From JTS-RE9 sp964649195 (lineage in GTDB: Bacteria; Planctomycetota; Phycisphaerae; Phycisphaerales; Phycisphaeraceae), in NCBI GenBank assembly GCA_964649195.1, contig CAZYPK010000210.1:1-7275 (forward strand): a stretch of 7,275 nucleotides of DNA, read 5' to 3'. A program made the position numbers and the translations under genes. Shown piece after piece: positions 1 to 6,230 of this stretch (the stretch's first letter is position 1; each line of letters opens with the position of its first letter). The notes under the pieces are model-generated. The model ran no database searches. It was not told the origin of the DNA and saw nothing but the letters and a program-made list of their open reading frames with translations.

Positions 1-16
1 AGCCCGCGGACGGGCT
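1..16. repeat. Short GC-rich hairpin at the window edge
   Basis: AGCCCG and CGGGCT form a perfect 6-bp stem around CGGA. It lies about 100 bases beyond the stop of the DUF6797 gene on the minus strand, so it could be the stem of that gene's terminator. Any T-run that would follow is outside the window, so this cannot be decided. The adjoining 12-mer GGGCTTCGCAAA (12-23) recurs at 7226-7237 inside the inverted repeat at the other end of the window. Confidence 0.35.
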
Positions 17-27
17 TCGCAAACGAA

Positions 28-97
28 CGGCTCGGCGGGAGCCTCGCCCTCCCAACGGAGCCTCGCCCTCCCAACGGAGCCTCGCCCTCCCGGCGGG
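28..97. repeat. 19-bp tandem repeat, three units plus a partial flank
   Basis: The unit GCCTCGCCCTCCCAACGGA occurs at 41-59 and again, identically, at 60-78. A third unit at 79-97 has the same first twelve bases but ends CCGGCGGG-like instead of CCAACGGA. Bases 28-40 (CGGCTCGGCGGGA) resemble the variant end of the third unit. On the minus strand the core reads GGGAGGGCGAGGCTCC, which I recall as a dispersed intergenic repeat in planctomycete genomes; that is memory, not a search result. The array sits between the stop of the DUF6797 gene at 116 and the window edge, in non-coding DNA. Confidence 0.8.
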
Positions 98-115
98 TAC
101 ATGAGCCGGAATGCT

Positions 116-2506
116 TTACCGCACGCTCTCCGGCACCACGAAAATCGAGCCGTACAAATCGAGCTTGATCTCGCCGCCGTCGGCCGCATCGAGGTTGGAT
201 TGAATGCGAATCTGCATGGCGGGTTTGAGGTCGGGGATGTTCAGTTGCACGGAGCGGCCATCCTTGGAGAGAGTTGCCGACTTGAGTTTAAGCGTATCGC
301 GTCCCTTCTGGCCGTCGGAGACTTTGAACTCCGGTGAGCCGTAGTCTTTCGTCCATTTGTAATTCCACTGCTCGATGGCGTAGCTGTCGGGATCGGAGGC
401 GGTTTCCTCATCGAGCGGGTGGTTGAAGGTGAGCACGATGCCATCCTTGATGACGCGGTAGCCGACGGGCGCGTGGACCTTGGCGCCGGTGTGGCGGATG
501 CGCCAGAAGCCGCCGGGGCTGGTGCGATCGCTGCTCCAGCCGAAGAGGCCGCAGGCGTAAAGCTGGCCGTCGGCGGGATGGAAGCGTCCGCGCATGATGC
601 CGGTGGGGAACTGAACGCCAAGTCGAAACGCGGCGCCCTGGGCATTGACATGTTTCACGCCCTGGATCGGTTCGTGAATGACGCTGAGAATCTGGCCGGT
701 GCCGTAGGAGAGGGAGATGATGCTGTCCTTGGGCAGTCCCCATCGATCATCGCGGACCCAGACCTGCTCGGCGGGGGACCGGTCGAAGGTTTTGGGCAGC
801 CAGACGATGGGGCGGTCGTAATCGGTGGGGCGATCGCCGCGATGGTAGGAGTACATGTTGCCGCTGAAGCTGCCCGGCTGCACGAGGTTGATGCGATTGG
901 CGGGCATCCAGTAACCTTCCTGATCGGAGGTGAAGAAGGCGCCCCTGGGTCCGATGCCCACGCCGTTGGCGGCGCGGTAGCCGTTGGCGAGGATTTCGGT
1001 GGTCTTGCCGTCTTTGGAAACCTTCAGCAGCGTGCCATGCTGCTCGACGAGGGAGTCGCGGGCATGTTGGCCGCTCTTGGCGTAGTAGAAATTTCCATCG
1101 TCATCGGTTTGCAGGCCCATGGCGAATTCGTGGAAGTGTTCGGTGACCTGGTGATCGTTGTTGAAGTTTTCGTAGAAGTCGGTTTCGCCATCGCCGTTGA
1201 GATCGACAAGGCGGGTGATCTGGTCGCGGCCTGAGACGTAAATCTGATCATCGACGATGCGCAGCCCCAGCGGTTGAAACAGGCCGGTGGCGATGCGTTG
1301 CCAGGTGAGCTCACCCAGCGGCTGTCCGGGCTTGATGCCGGTGACGATCCAGACATCGCCGCTCCAGGTGCAGACGGCGGCGCGTTCGCCATCCTTGAAG
1401 AAGTCGAAGCCGCCCGGCCGCATCCACGAGTTCCAGGGATTCTTCACGGGCAGGGTGATCTCATCGATGGCCCAGGGCGCGTTCTTCGCCGGTTTGCCGA
1501 GCGTGGCCTGCGTGGTCAGCTTCCGCGGCCAGCGCGGCGGGCCGCCTTTCGTGAGTGCTTTCACATCCACCGGCGCCGGTGATTTCTTGATGCTCTCAGC
1601 AACGGCGGGCAACTGATCGGCTGCGCCGCGCCACATGATGAGCTTCAATGTGATGGCGTGATCGCGTGGCTTGATCGATAGGCGAAGATCTTTGTCGTTG
1701 ACAGCGAAACTCATGAGATCACCTGACTCATCCCCGCCGATATGGACACATGCGTAGGCCTGGGTGTTCGTCGGCGTGGGCTTGGCGCTCATCAGCCACT
1801 GCACATTTTTCTGTGCCACCAGTGCCGGTGCCGCCTGGTGGTTAAGTTCGCCATCGACTGCGCAAACCTGAATGGTCATGGCCGTGGTGGACGGCTCGAT
1901 GTGAAGCGTGCGGGTGATGGCATGGGAGTCGCCGACCTTTTCGCTGCCGGGCAGTTCGAGGATTGCGGTGGAGCCGACGGTGTAGGAAAGCACCACCTGA
2001 TCGCCGTGGAGGTAAAGCCCTTTCCAGTGGGCCCAGTCGCGCGGCATCGGGCCGTAAGGTTTGCCATCGTTGCCGCGAAAGCGAGGATCGATGAAACGCT
2101 TGTCGGGCACTTCACCGGGCTTGCCCCAGCCGGGACCGACGGGATTGCTGAACGCGATGGCGCCATCGGTCTTGGGGTAGTCCCAGTGCTTGCCGTCGTA
2201 AACGATGCCGGACATGGTGATGTAGCCATCGTTGAGGCCGGCGGCATATCGCAGCGTGTCGGTGTCGAAAATGATCGTCTGCTTCTTCTGTTCGCCCACG
2301 CGGATCACGATGCCTTTGTAGGCGAAGTTGCCTTTGGGCTGCGAGGCTTCCACGGTGGTGGAGAGGTAGGGGCCATAGTCCATGTCCAGCCAGGGCTTGC
2401 CGGTCTGAGGTTTCGCCGGGGCCTGGGCGAGCGCCGTGTTCATGTCGCAGAAACATGATGCAAACATGAAGGTGATGGTGGTCAGCACTTTGAATGAGCG
2501 ACTCAT
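116..2506 (-). CDS. Exported DUF6797 / glucose-sorbosone-dehydrogenase-like beta-propeller protein
   Basis: This 796-residue protein is probably exported. A charged start, a hydrophobic stretch and an ALAQA-type cleavage site near residue 29 form a signal peptide. Residues about 35-330 resemble DUF6797, opening with LDMDYGPYLSTTVEA. Residues about 356-670 look like a sugar-dehydrogenase-type beta-propeller, starting NPWNSWMRPGGFDFF at 356 and carrying a calcium-loop-like DLNGDGETD at 435-443. A C-terminal beta-rich segment from about 675 includes QWNYKW at 713-718. Relatives in Planctomycetes and Verrucomicrobia often end in a cytochrome c domain; none is present here and no CXXCH is seen. 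Substrate and cofactor are unknown, and oxidation of a sugar or polymer outside the cytoplasm is inference. The ATG at 2506 is preferred over an in-frame ATG at 2566: it has AGGAAG five bases upstream and places the signal peptide at the N-terminus. The next gene upstream, DUF502, is on the same strand but more than 260 bp away, so an operon is doubtful. Confidence 0.9.
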   Translation of the reverse strand: MSRSFKVLTTITFMFASCFCDMNTALAQAPAKPQTGKPWLDMDYGPYLSTTVEASQPKGNFAYKGIVIRVGEQKKQTIIFDTDTLRYAAGLNDGYITMSGIVYDGKHWDYPKTDGAIAFSNPVGPGWGKPGEVPDKRFIDPRFRGNDGKPYGPMPRDWAHWKGLYLHGDQVVLSYTVGSTAILELPGSEKVGDSHAITRTLHIEPSTTAMTIQVCAVDGELNHQAAPALVAQKNVQWLMSAKPTPTNTQAYACVHIGGDESGDLMSFAVNDKDLRLSIKPRDHAITLKLIMWRGAADQLPAVAESIKKSPAPVDVKALTKGGPPRWPRKLTTQATLGKPAKNAPWAIDEITLPVKNPWNSWMRPGGFDFFKDGERAAVCTWSGDVWIVTGIKPGQPLGELTWQRIATGLFQPLGLRIVDDQIYVSGRDQITRLVDLNGDGETDFYENFNNDHQVTEHFHEFAMGLQTDDDGNFYYAKSGQHARDSLVEQHGTLLKVSKDGKTTEILANGYRAANGVGIGPRGAFFTSDQEGYWMPANRINLVQPGSFSGNMYSYHRGDRPTDYDRPIVWLPKTFDRSPAEQVWVRDDRWGLPKDSIISLSYGTGQILSVIHEPIQGVKHVNAQGAAFRLGVQFPTGIMRGRFHPADGQLYACGLFGWSSDRTSPGGFWRIRHTGAKVHAPVGYRVIKDGIVLTFNHPLDEETASDPDSYAIEQWNYKWTKDYGSPEFKVSDGQKGRDTLKLKSATLSKDGRSVQLNIPDLKPAMQIRIQSNLDAADGGEIKLDLYGSIFVVPESVR

Positions 2507-2511
2507 GAAAA

Positions 2512-2517
2512 CTTCCT
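2512..2517 (-). promoter_or_regulatory. Ribosome binding site of the DUF6797 gene
   Basis: AGGAAG on the minus strand lies five bases (TTTTC) before the ATG at 2506. It decides the start in favour of 2506 over the longer reading frame that begins at 2566. Confidence 0.75.
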
Positions 2518-2626
2518 GATGAATACGGAAACAGTTTCGGTGACGAGAGACATGCATCATACCCAATGGTTCAACACAGTTGGTTTTTCGAGTCTCCGTT
2601 TAGCCGCGGAGCAGAGGCTTTGCGCC

Positions 2627-2763
2627 TATTGATGGTCACTTTAAGAAAAGTCCCAAGCCCGATGGCGAGTCCGCGAGCCGTCGGGGTATTCCGGCTCGAT
2701 ACCCCAAGGGTTCGGCGGACCTCACCCTTGGGCTTGGGGCTTTTACTAAAGTGAAGGTCAATA
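2627..2763. repeat. 137-bp palindromic element with 34-bp terminal inverted repeats
   Basis: The arms 2627-2660 and 2730-2763 are inverted copies matching at 28 of 34 positions. Each begins TATTGA at its outer end, shares TCACTTTA, and has CCCAAGCCC at its inner end. Nested inside are further perfect pairs: GTCCGC (2669-2674) with GCGGAC (2715-2720), CGAGCCG (2674-2680) with CGGCTCG (2692-2698), GGGGTAT (2683-2689) with ATACCCC (2699-2705), and CCCAAGGG (2703-2710) with CCCTTGGG (2725-2732). Some of these pairings exclude one another. No credible gene lies here. The element fills most of the 267-bp gap between two minus-strand genes. A MITE-like or REP-like dispersed element is the best reading; a structured RNA is an alternative. 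Confidence 0.75.
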
Positions 2764-2765
2764 AA

Positions 2766-2783
2766 CAAGACATTCATGTCTTG
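2766..2783 (-). terminator. Palindrome spanning the DUF502 stop codon, possible weak terminator
   Basis: CAAGACAT (2766-2773) and ATGTCTTG (2776-2783) are perfect 8-base inverted copies separated by two bases. On the minus strand the DUF502 stop codon TGA (2776-2774) lies at the centre, and TTTATTG follows the stem. The stem is AT-rich and the loop very tight, so as a Rho-independent terminator it would be weak. A DNA-binding palindrome or chance are alternatives. Confidence 0.35.
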
Positions 2784-3358
2784 ACTTGATCCATCGGCAC
2801 CGGCGTGGCCCCCACCGCGACCAGGCACTTGAGGGCGTCGTTCACCTTCATGTTCACCTTTCGCACCAGGTGCGGGGCGATGATCATCATGCGGCCGGCG
2901 GTGGGCATCGGCGCGCCGGGGACGAAAACCATGAGCATCGGCTGGCCGGAGGCATCGACGACTTCATGGGTGACCAGGCCCAGTTCCTCGCCTTCGCCTT
3001 TGCCGTTGGGCACGAGCACCACCTGTTTGAAGATCGCGTCCTTGCCGCCGCCGTAGCCCAGGATTTGTTTGAGCGTCTGATAGAGCATGCCCAGCAACGG
3101 CAGCCGGTCCATGACGAGATCGAAGCGTCGCCACATCCACCGGCCCAGAAAGGTGGTGACGGTCAGGCCGATCGCGTAGATGATCAGCGCCGCCAGAATG
3201 ATGCCCATGCCCGGAAAATAGAAGGGCATCCGGTCGCGCCAGGGACCGGAGATGCTCGATTCGAGGGTGACGATGGTGAGCGCCAGCCCGGTGATGGGCA
3301 GCAGGGCGACGAAGCCGGCGATGAGGCAACGGGTGAAGTGACGGCTGAACCATTCCAT
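2774..3358 (-). CDS. DUF502 family inner-membrane protein
   Basis: This 194-residue protein matches the DUF502 family in length and layout; the family also includes the plant COV (continuous vascular ring) membrane proteins. Two membrane segments are visible, at about residues 11-32 and 50-71, with a short segment between them that may face the periplasm. Family signatures follow: the RLPLLGMLYQTLKQ region at 85-98, a beta-rich cytoplasmic-type domain with ELGLVTHEV at 125-133, and VFVPGAPMPTAG at 144-155. The biochemical function of the family is not established. The ATG at 3358 is chosen because AGGTG lies five bases upstream and homology begins there. A longer in-frame reading back to 3586 would translate the repeat at 3386-3426 and is unlikely. 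The stop codon sits inside a small palindrome. The gene is divergent from the dikinase-like gene, with 489 bp of repeat-rich DNA between them. Confidence 0.92.
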   Translation of the reverse strand: MEWFSRHFTRCLIAGFVALLPITGLALTIVTLESSISGPWRDRMPFYFPGMGIILAALIIYAIGLTVTTFLGRWMWRRFDLVMDRLPLLGMLYQTLKQILGYGGGKDAIFKQVVLVPNGKGEGEELGLVTHEVVDASGQPMLMVFVPGAPMPTAGRMMIIAPHLVRKVNMKVNDALKCLVAVGATPVPMDQVKT

Positions 3359-3363
3359 GTTTG

Positions 3364-3368
3364 CACCT
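3364..3368 (-). promoter_or_regulatory. Ribosome binding site of the DUF502 gene
   Basis: AGGTG on the minus strand, five bases before the ATG at 3358. It supports this start over the longer frame reaching 3586. Confidence 0.65.
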
Positions 3369-3385
3369 GAGTTCGGGATAAGAGT

Positions 3386-3426
3386 GAGCCGCGACTCAAC
3401 GAGTCGCGGACGTGAACGGCCTGAAG
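3386..3426 (+). repeat. REP-like palindromic repeat, copy A1
   Basis: The copy opens GAGCCGCGAC, contains nine-base arms CCGCGACTC (3389-3397) and GAGTCGCGG (3401-3409) around AAC, and ends in the tail ACGTGAACGGCCTGAAG. An identical 41-base inverted copy lies at 3607-3647, and related copies lie at 6231-6270 and 6353-6392. The palindrome plus a conserved one-sided tail is the layout of REP elements, which RAYT transposases mobilise in other bacteria. No such transposase is in this window. It lies 27 bases upstream of the DUF502 start, antisense to that gene. Confidence 0.85.
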
Positions 3427-3606
3427 GAGGATGAAACACGCCTGGGTCATCAGAACTCGAACGCGCCAAGCGCGCCGCTTTTGTTGCCGGGAAACAACCG
3501 GGCTTGGAAGTCAGAGGCCGGAAGTCCAGGGTGGTGGATCGAAACGGCCCTCTGATCTCCGACCTCTTTTTCATCAGGCTGTTCATCCGCCGCGCAAAGA
3601 ACGCCG
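3427..3606. other. 180-bp spacer between repeat copies A1 and A2, no gene seen
   Basis: I see no credible gene here. Two features show. GGAAGTCAGAGGCCG (3506-3520) is an imperfect inverted partner of 3545-3560, sharing TCAGAGG and GGCCG with one extra base. TCAGGCTGTTCA (3574-3585) matches the tail side of repeat copy B2 (6354-6365) and is followed by a degraded palindrome, so it may be a decayed further copy. This region should also contain the promoter of the DUF502 gene, but I cannot identify one. Confidence 0.4.
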
Positions 3607-3647
3607 CTTCAGGCCGTTCACGTCCGCGACTCGTTGAGTCGCGGCTC
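3607..3647 (-). repeat. REP-like palindromic repeat, copy A2
   Basis: This is the reverse complement of copy A1 with 41 of 41 bases identical. The two copies point their tails at each other and their palindromes outwards, enclosing 180 bp. A paired arrangement like this is what REP doublets (BIMEs) look like. The perfect identity suggests recent copying or gene conversion between the two arms. Confidence 0.85.
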
Positions 3648-3687
3648 CGGTCGCGCGGCAGTATAGATCGGTTCAGTCATCGAAATG

Positions 3688-3791
3688 AAAACCAGGAAAT
3701 CAGGAAAGCATGAAAACAGGAAATGCGATCCGGCAATATCGTGTGGCCCGGTTGATTTCCTGTTTTCATGCTTTCCTGATTTCCTGATTTT
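3688..3791. repeat. Long hairpin with a perfect 32-bp stem built of 8-base units
   Basis: Bases 3693-3724 and 3755-3786 are perfect inverted copies of 32 bases around a 30-base loop. After one mismatch the stem continues for four more pairs to 3688 and 3791. Each arm is itself made of four 8-base units: CAGGAAAT, CAGGAAAG, CATGAAAA, CAGGAAAT. One strand of each arm is therefore purine-rich. The element is AT-richer than its surroundings and ends 56 bases before the dikinase-like start codon. It lies upstream of both divergent genes, so it is not a terminator for either. A mobile hairpin repeat or a regulatory structure is possible. Confidence 0.85.
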
Positions 3792-3835
3792 CCCACACTG
3801 GTTTTCCATAAGTCGCGTAGGACCGGCAAGCGCGT

Positions 3836-3841
3836 CATAAT
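3836..3841 (+). promoter_or_regulatory. Possible -10 box for a leaderless dikinase-like transcript
   Basis: CATAAT differs from TATAAT at one position and ends six bases before the ATG at 3848, so transcription would begin at or very near the start codon. The gene has no proper Shine-Dalgarno sequence; GGGG abuts the ATG with no spacing. I see no good -35 box at the matching distance, so this is tentative. Confidence 0.3.
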
Positions 3842-3847
3842 CCGGGG

Positions 3848-6226
3848 ATGAGTCTTGATGATTCGGCCCATGAAGCGATGTGGATCCCGGTCGTGCCCGG
3901 CGCGGCGAGGGCTTCATCACTTGACCTGTCACAACTCGGCCGCAAGGGGCTTGCCCTGGCGACGATGGCGCGGCTGGGGCTGGATATCCCCGCAACTTTC
4001 ATCATCCCAACCCGCGTTTGCAAACGGTTTCTGGAATCGCCTCCGGCTCTTTTCGCCGCCCTTCGTGAAGCGGTGGTGCAAGGCGTCGCGTGGATGGAGA
4101 AACAGACCGGCCATGCCTATGGCGGCCAGCCGGGGCTGCGGCTGATCGTGCGGACCAGCCCGGTCAGGCGCACGATGGGCCTGTCGGACGCGGTGGCGGA
4201 TATCGCGGCGCCGATGCGGACGGAGGATGAGGATCGGGACCGCTGGCTGCCGATCATTGAAGCGATCGCGGCTGCGTTTGGCAGTTGGAATCATCCGCTG
4301 GCCCGAAGGGCCCGCGCGGTGCAGCGACTGGAGGAGGAAGGTCTGGCGGTCATCGTGCAGCAGATGGCGACGGCGGTTGCGATGCAGGTGAAGTCGAACC
4401 GGCAGGCGGCAGGTCGCGGCGTCGTTCATCGCTGGCTGACGCGCGAGGTCCGCACGGGCAAGGCGAGCAAGGCACCGGCGGTCTGCCGCAGACAGGCCGC
4501 GCTGGGCAAGGCTTTTGAAAAGGCGCGGCAAACGCTGGAGCATCATTTCACCGACCTGGTCGAGTTTGATGCGGTGATCGATGAGGGCCGGCTGTTGCTG
4601 CTCGATGCCCGCGTGGCTGAGCGGGATTCCGCCGCCAACATGCGGTTGATGGTCGGGCTGGTCGATGAAGGAGCGCTCTCCACCGGAGAGGCGCTCAGGC
4701 GGGTGGCGGCCAACGATGTGATGCAGTTTCTGCTGCCCACGTTTTCACCGGCGGCGCGGGACCGGGCGGAACTGCTGACGCAGGGCGTCGCGGCGTCATC
4801 GGGCGTCGCCGTCGGCAGGCCCGCCTTCACACCGATGGAGGTGATCGAACGCGCCAAGGCCGGTGAAGCCGTCATTCTCATCCGCAAGGAAACCTATCCC
4901 GAAGACATCGACGCCCTGCGCCTGGCGGCGGGCATTCTCACCACCACCGGCGGGATGACCAGTCATGCGGCGGTCGTCGCCCGCGGCTGGGGCAAGTGCT
5001 GCATCGTCGGCGCCGGTGAAATCCGCATCAATCCCGCCCGGCGAAGGCTGCATGTGCGGGGCCGAACCTTTTCGCATGAGGATACGATCAGCCTCGACGG
5101 CGCCACCGGGCAGGTGATGGCCGGCGAACTGCCCATGCTCAAGCAGCGGCTCACGGGCGACCTCTCCAAACTGCTCGCGTGGGCCGATGAGCGAAGGACC
5201 ATGAAGGTGCTGGCCAATGCCGACACTCACGAGGATGCGAGAAGAGCCCGGGCGATGGGGGCCCAGGGCATCGGCCTTTGCCGGACGGAGCACATGTTCT
5301 TCGAGGGCGAGCGCATCGAATCGATGAGGCGGATGATCCTTGCCTCCACCGTCGCGGCCAGGGCGGCGGCGCTGGAGCGATTGCTCCCCTGGCAGCGGCG
5401 CGACTTCATCGAGATTTTCAAGGTGATGGACGGCCTGCCCGTGACGGTGCGGCTGCTCGATCCGCCGCTGCATGAGTTTCTCCCCCACGACCGCCCGGCT
5501 CAGGCGGCGCTGGCGAAATCGCTGAAAATGCCGCTGCGCGCGGTGCAGGCGCGGGTATCTCAACTGCGCGAAAGCAACCCGATGATGGGCCATCGCGGCT
5601 GCCGGCTGAGCATGAGCTTTCCTGAAATCCTTCAGATGCAGGTGCGGGCGATCGTCGAGGCCGCCGTCGAACGCAAACGCTTCGGCGGCGATCCGCAGCC
5701 GGCGATCATGCACCCGCTGGTGGCCACCGCGACGGAACTGAAAATGCTCCGCCAGGCCACGCTTGCCGCCATCGATGAATCGCAGCATCGCGTGAACTTC
5801 ACCGGCGAGCTTTCCATCCCCATCGGCTCGATGATCGAAGTGCCCCGTGCCGCGCTGCTGGCCGACGACCTGGCGCAGCACGCCGACTTCTTCAGCATCG
5901 GCACGAATGATCTGACCCAGCTCACCTACGGATTCAGCCGCGACGATTCCAACGCCTTCCTGCCGCTTTATCTGGAGCGGGGCGTGCTGCTGCGCGATCC
6001 GTTCGAATCGCTCGATGCGGGCGGGGTCGGAGCGCTGGTGGCGCTGGCGGTGGCCAAGGCCCGGGCGGTGAAGCCCGGGATTTCAATCAGCGTCTGCGGC
6101 GAGCATGGCGGCGATGCGGACTCGATCCGCTTTTTTCACAACATCGGCGTCAGCGCGGTCAGCTCATCGCCGTTTCGCGTCCCCGTGGCAAGACTGGCGG
6201 CAGGTCAGGCGGCTGCGCCGGGATAA
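3848..6226 (+). CDS. ppdK: Pyruvate phosphate dikinase-like PEP-utilizing protein with reduced ATP-grasp half
   Basis: The symbol denotes homology, not proven activity. Dikinase converts ATP, phosphate and pyruvate to AMP, diphosphate and PEP through a phospho-histidine. The swivelling phospho-histidine domain holds GGMTSHAAVVARG with His373. The C-terminal PEP/pyruvate barrel holds GLCRTEHMFF (Arg479), VRLLDPPLHEF (Arg535), MIEVPRAA (Glu664), GTNDLTQ (Asp688) and CGEHGG (Cys750). These align at a constant offset of 81-82 with Arg561, Arg617, Glu745, Asp769 and Cys831 of the Clostridium symbiosum enzyme as I recall it. At 792 residues the protein is short against about 870-900, and the deficit lies in the N-terminal ATP-grasp half. 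Lys33, Arg102, Glu239 and Arg255 have counterparts. Asp253 replaces the expected Gln, the GVAFTR-P-TGE and GEYL-NAQGED motifs are absent, and about 94 residues are missing between Arg102 and Glu239. It may be a dikinase variant or a PEP-dependent phosphotransferase with another partner. The ATG has no clear ribosome site; Met11 (3878) is an alternative start. Confidence 0.93.
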   Translation: MSLDDSAHEAMWIPVVPGAARASSLDLSQLGRKGLALATMARLGLDIPATFIIPTRVCKRFLESPPALFAALREAVVQGVAWMEKQTGHAYGGQPGLRLIVRTSPVRRTMGLSDAVADIAAPMRTEDEDRDRWLPIIEAIAAAFGSWNHPLARRARAVQRLEEEGLAVIVQQMATAVAMQVKSNRQAAGRGVVHRWLTREVRTGKASKAPAVCRRQAALGKAFEKARQTLEHHFTDLVEFDAVIDEGRLLLLDARVAERDSAANMRLMVGLVDEGALSTGEALRRVAANDVMQFLLPTFSPAARDRAELLTQGVAASSGVAVGRPAFTPMEVIERAKAGEAVILIRKETYPEDIDALRLAAGILTTTGGMTSHAAVVARGWGKCCIVGAGEIRINPARRRLHVRGRTFSHEDTISLDGATGQVMAGELPMLKQRLTGDLSKLLAWADERRTMKVLANADTHEDARRARAMGAQGIGLCRTEHMFFEGERIESMRRMILASTVAARAAALERLLPWQRRDFIEIFKVMDGLPVTVRLLDPPLHEFLPHDRPAQAALAKSLKMPLRAVQARVSQLRESNPMMGHRGCRLSMSFPEILQMQVRAIVEAAVERKRFGGDPQPAIMHPLVATATELKMLRQATLAAIDESQHRVNFTGELSIPIGSMIEVPRAALLADDLAQHADFFSIGTNDLTQLTYGFSRDDSNAFLPLYLERGVLLRDPFESLDAGGVGALVALAVAKARAVKPGISISVCGEHGGDADSIRFFHNIGVSAVSSSPFRVPVARLAAGQAAAPG

Positions 6227-6230
6227 GCGC

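Noticed and set aside
419..1234. Long plus-strand open frame inside the DUF6797 gene
   Set aside because: It is antisense to a gene with a signal peptide, a ribosome site and recognisable domains. Its translation is a low-complexity Gly/Ala/Val/Asp-rich string with no known motif, as expected from the complement of GC-rich coding DNA.
2556..2561. TATGAT on the minus strand as a -10 box for the DUF6797 gene
   Set aside because: No acceptable -35 hexamer lies 16-18 bases upstream; TTGAAC occurs but only seven bases away. Not enough to annotate a promoter.
2571..2828. Small open frames on both strands over the 137-bp element
   Set aside because: They arise from the palindromic element and overlap the DUF502 end. 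There is no ribosome site or codon pattern to support them.
3359..3586. N-terminal extension of the DUF502 protein by 76 residues
   Set aside because: The extension translates repeat copy A1 and spacer DNA, has no DUF502 similarity, and the internal ATG at 3358 has a good ribosome site.
3386..3647. CRISPR array or insertion sequence in the divergent gap
   Set aside because: The repeats are one inverted pair rather than regular direct repeats with equal spacers, and no transposase or Cas gene is nearby.
4796..5881. 361-residue minus-strand open frame inside the dikinase-like gene
   Set aside because: It lies wholly antisense to strongly conserved PEP-utilizing motifs. The translation is His/Arg/Gly-rich without a recognisable domain, typical of a shadow frame.
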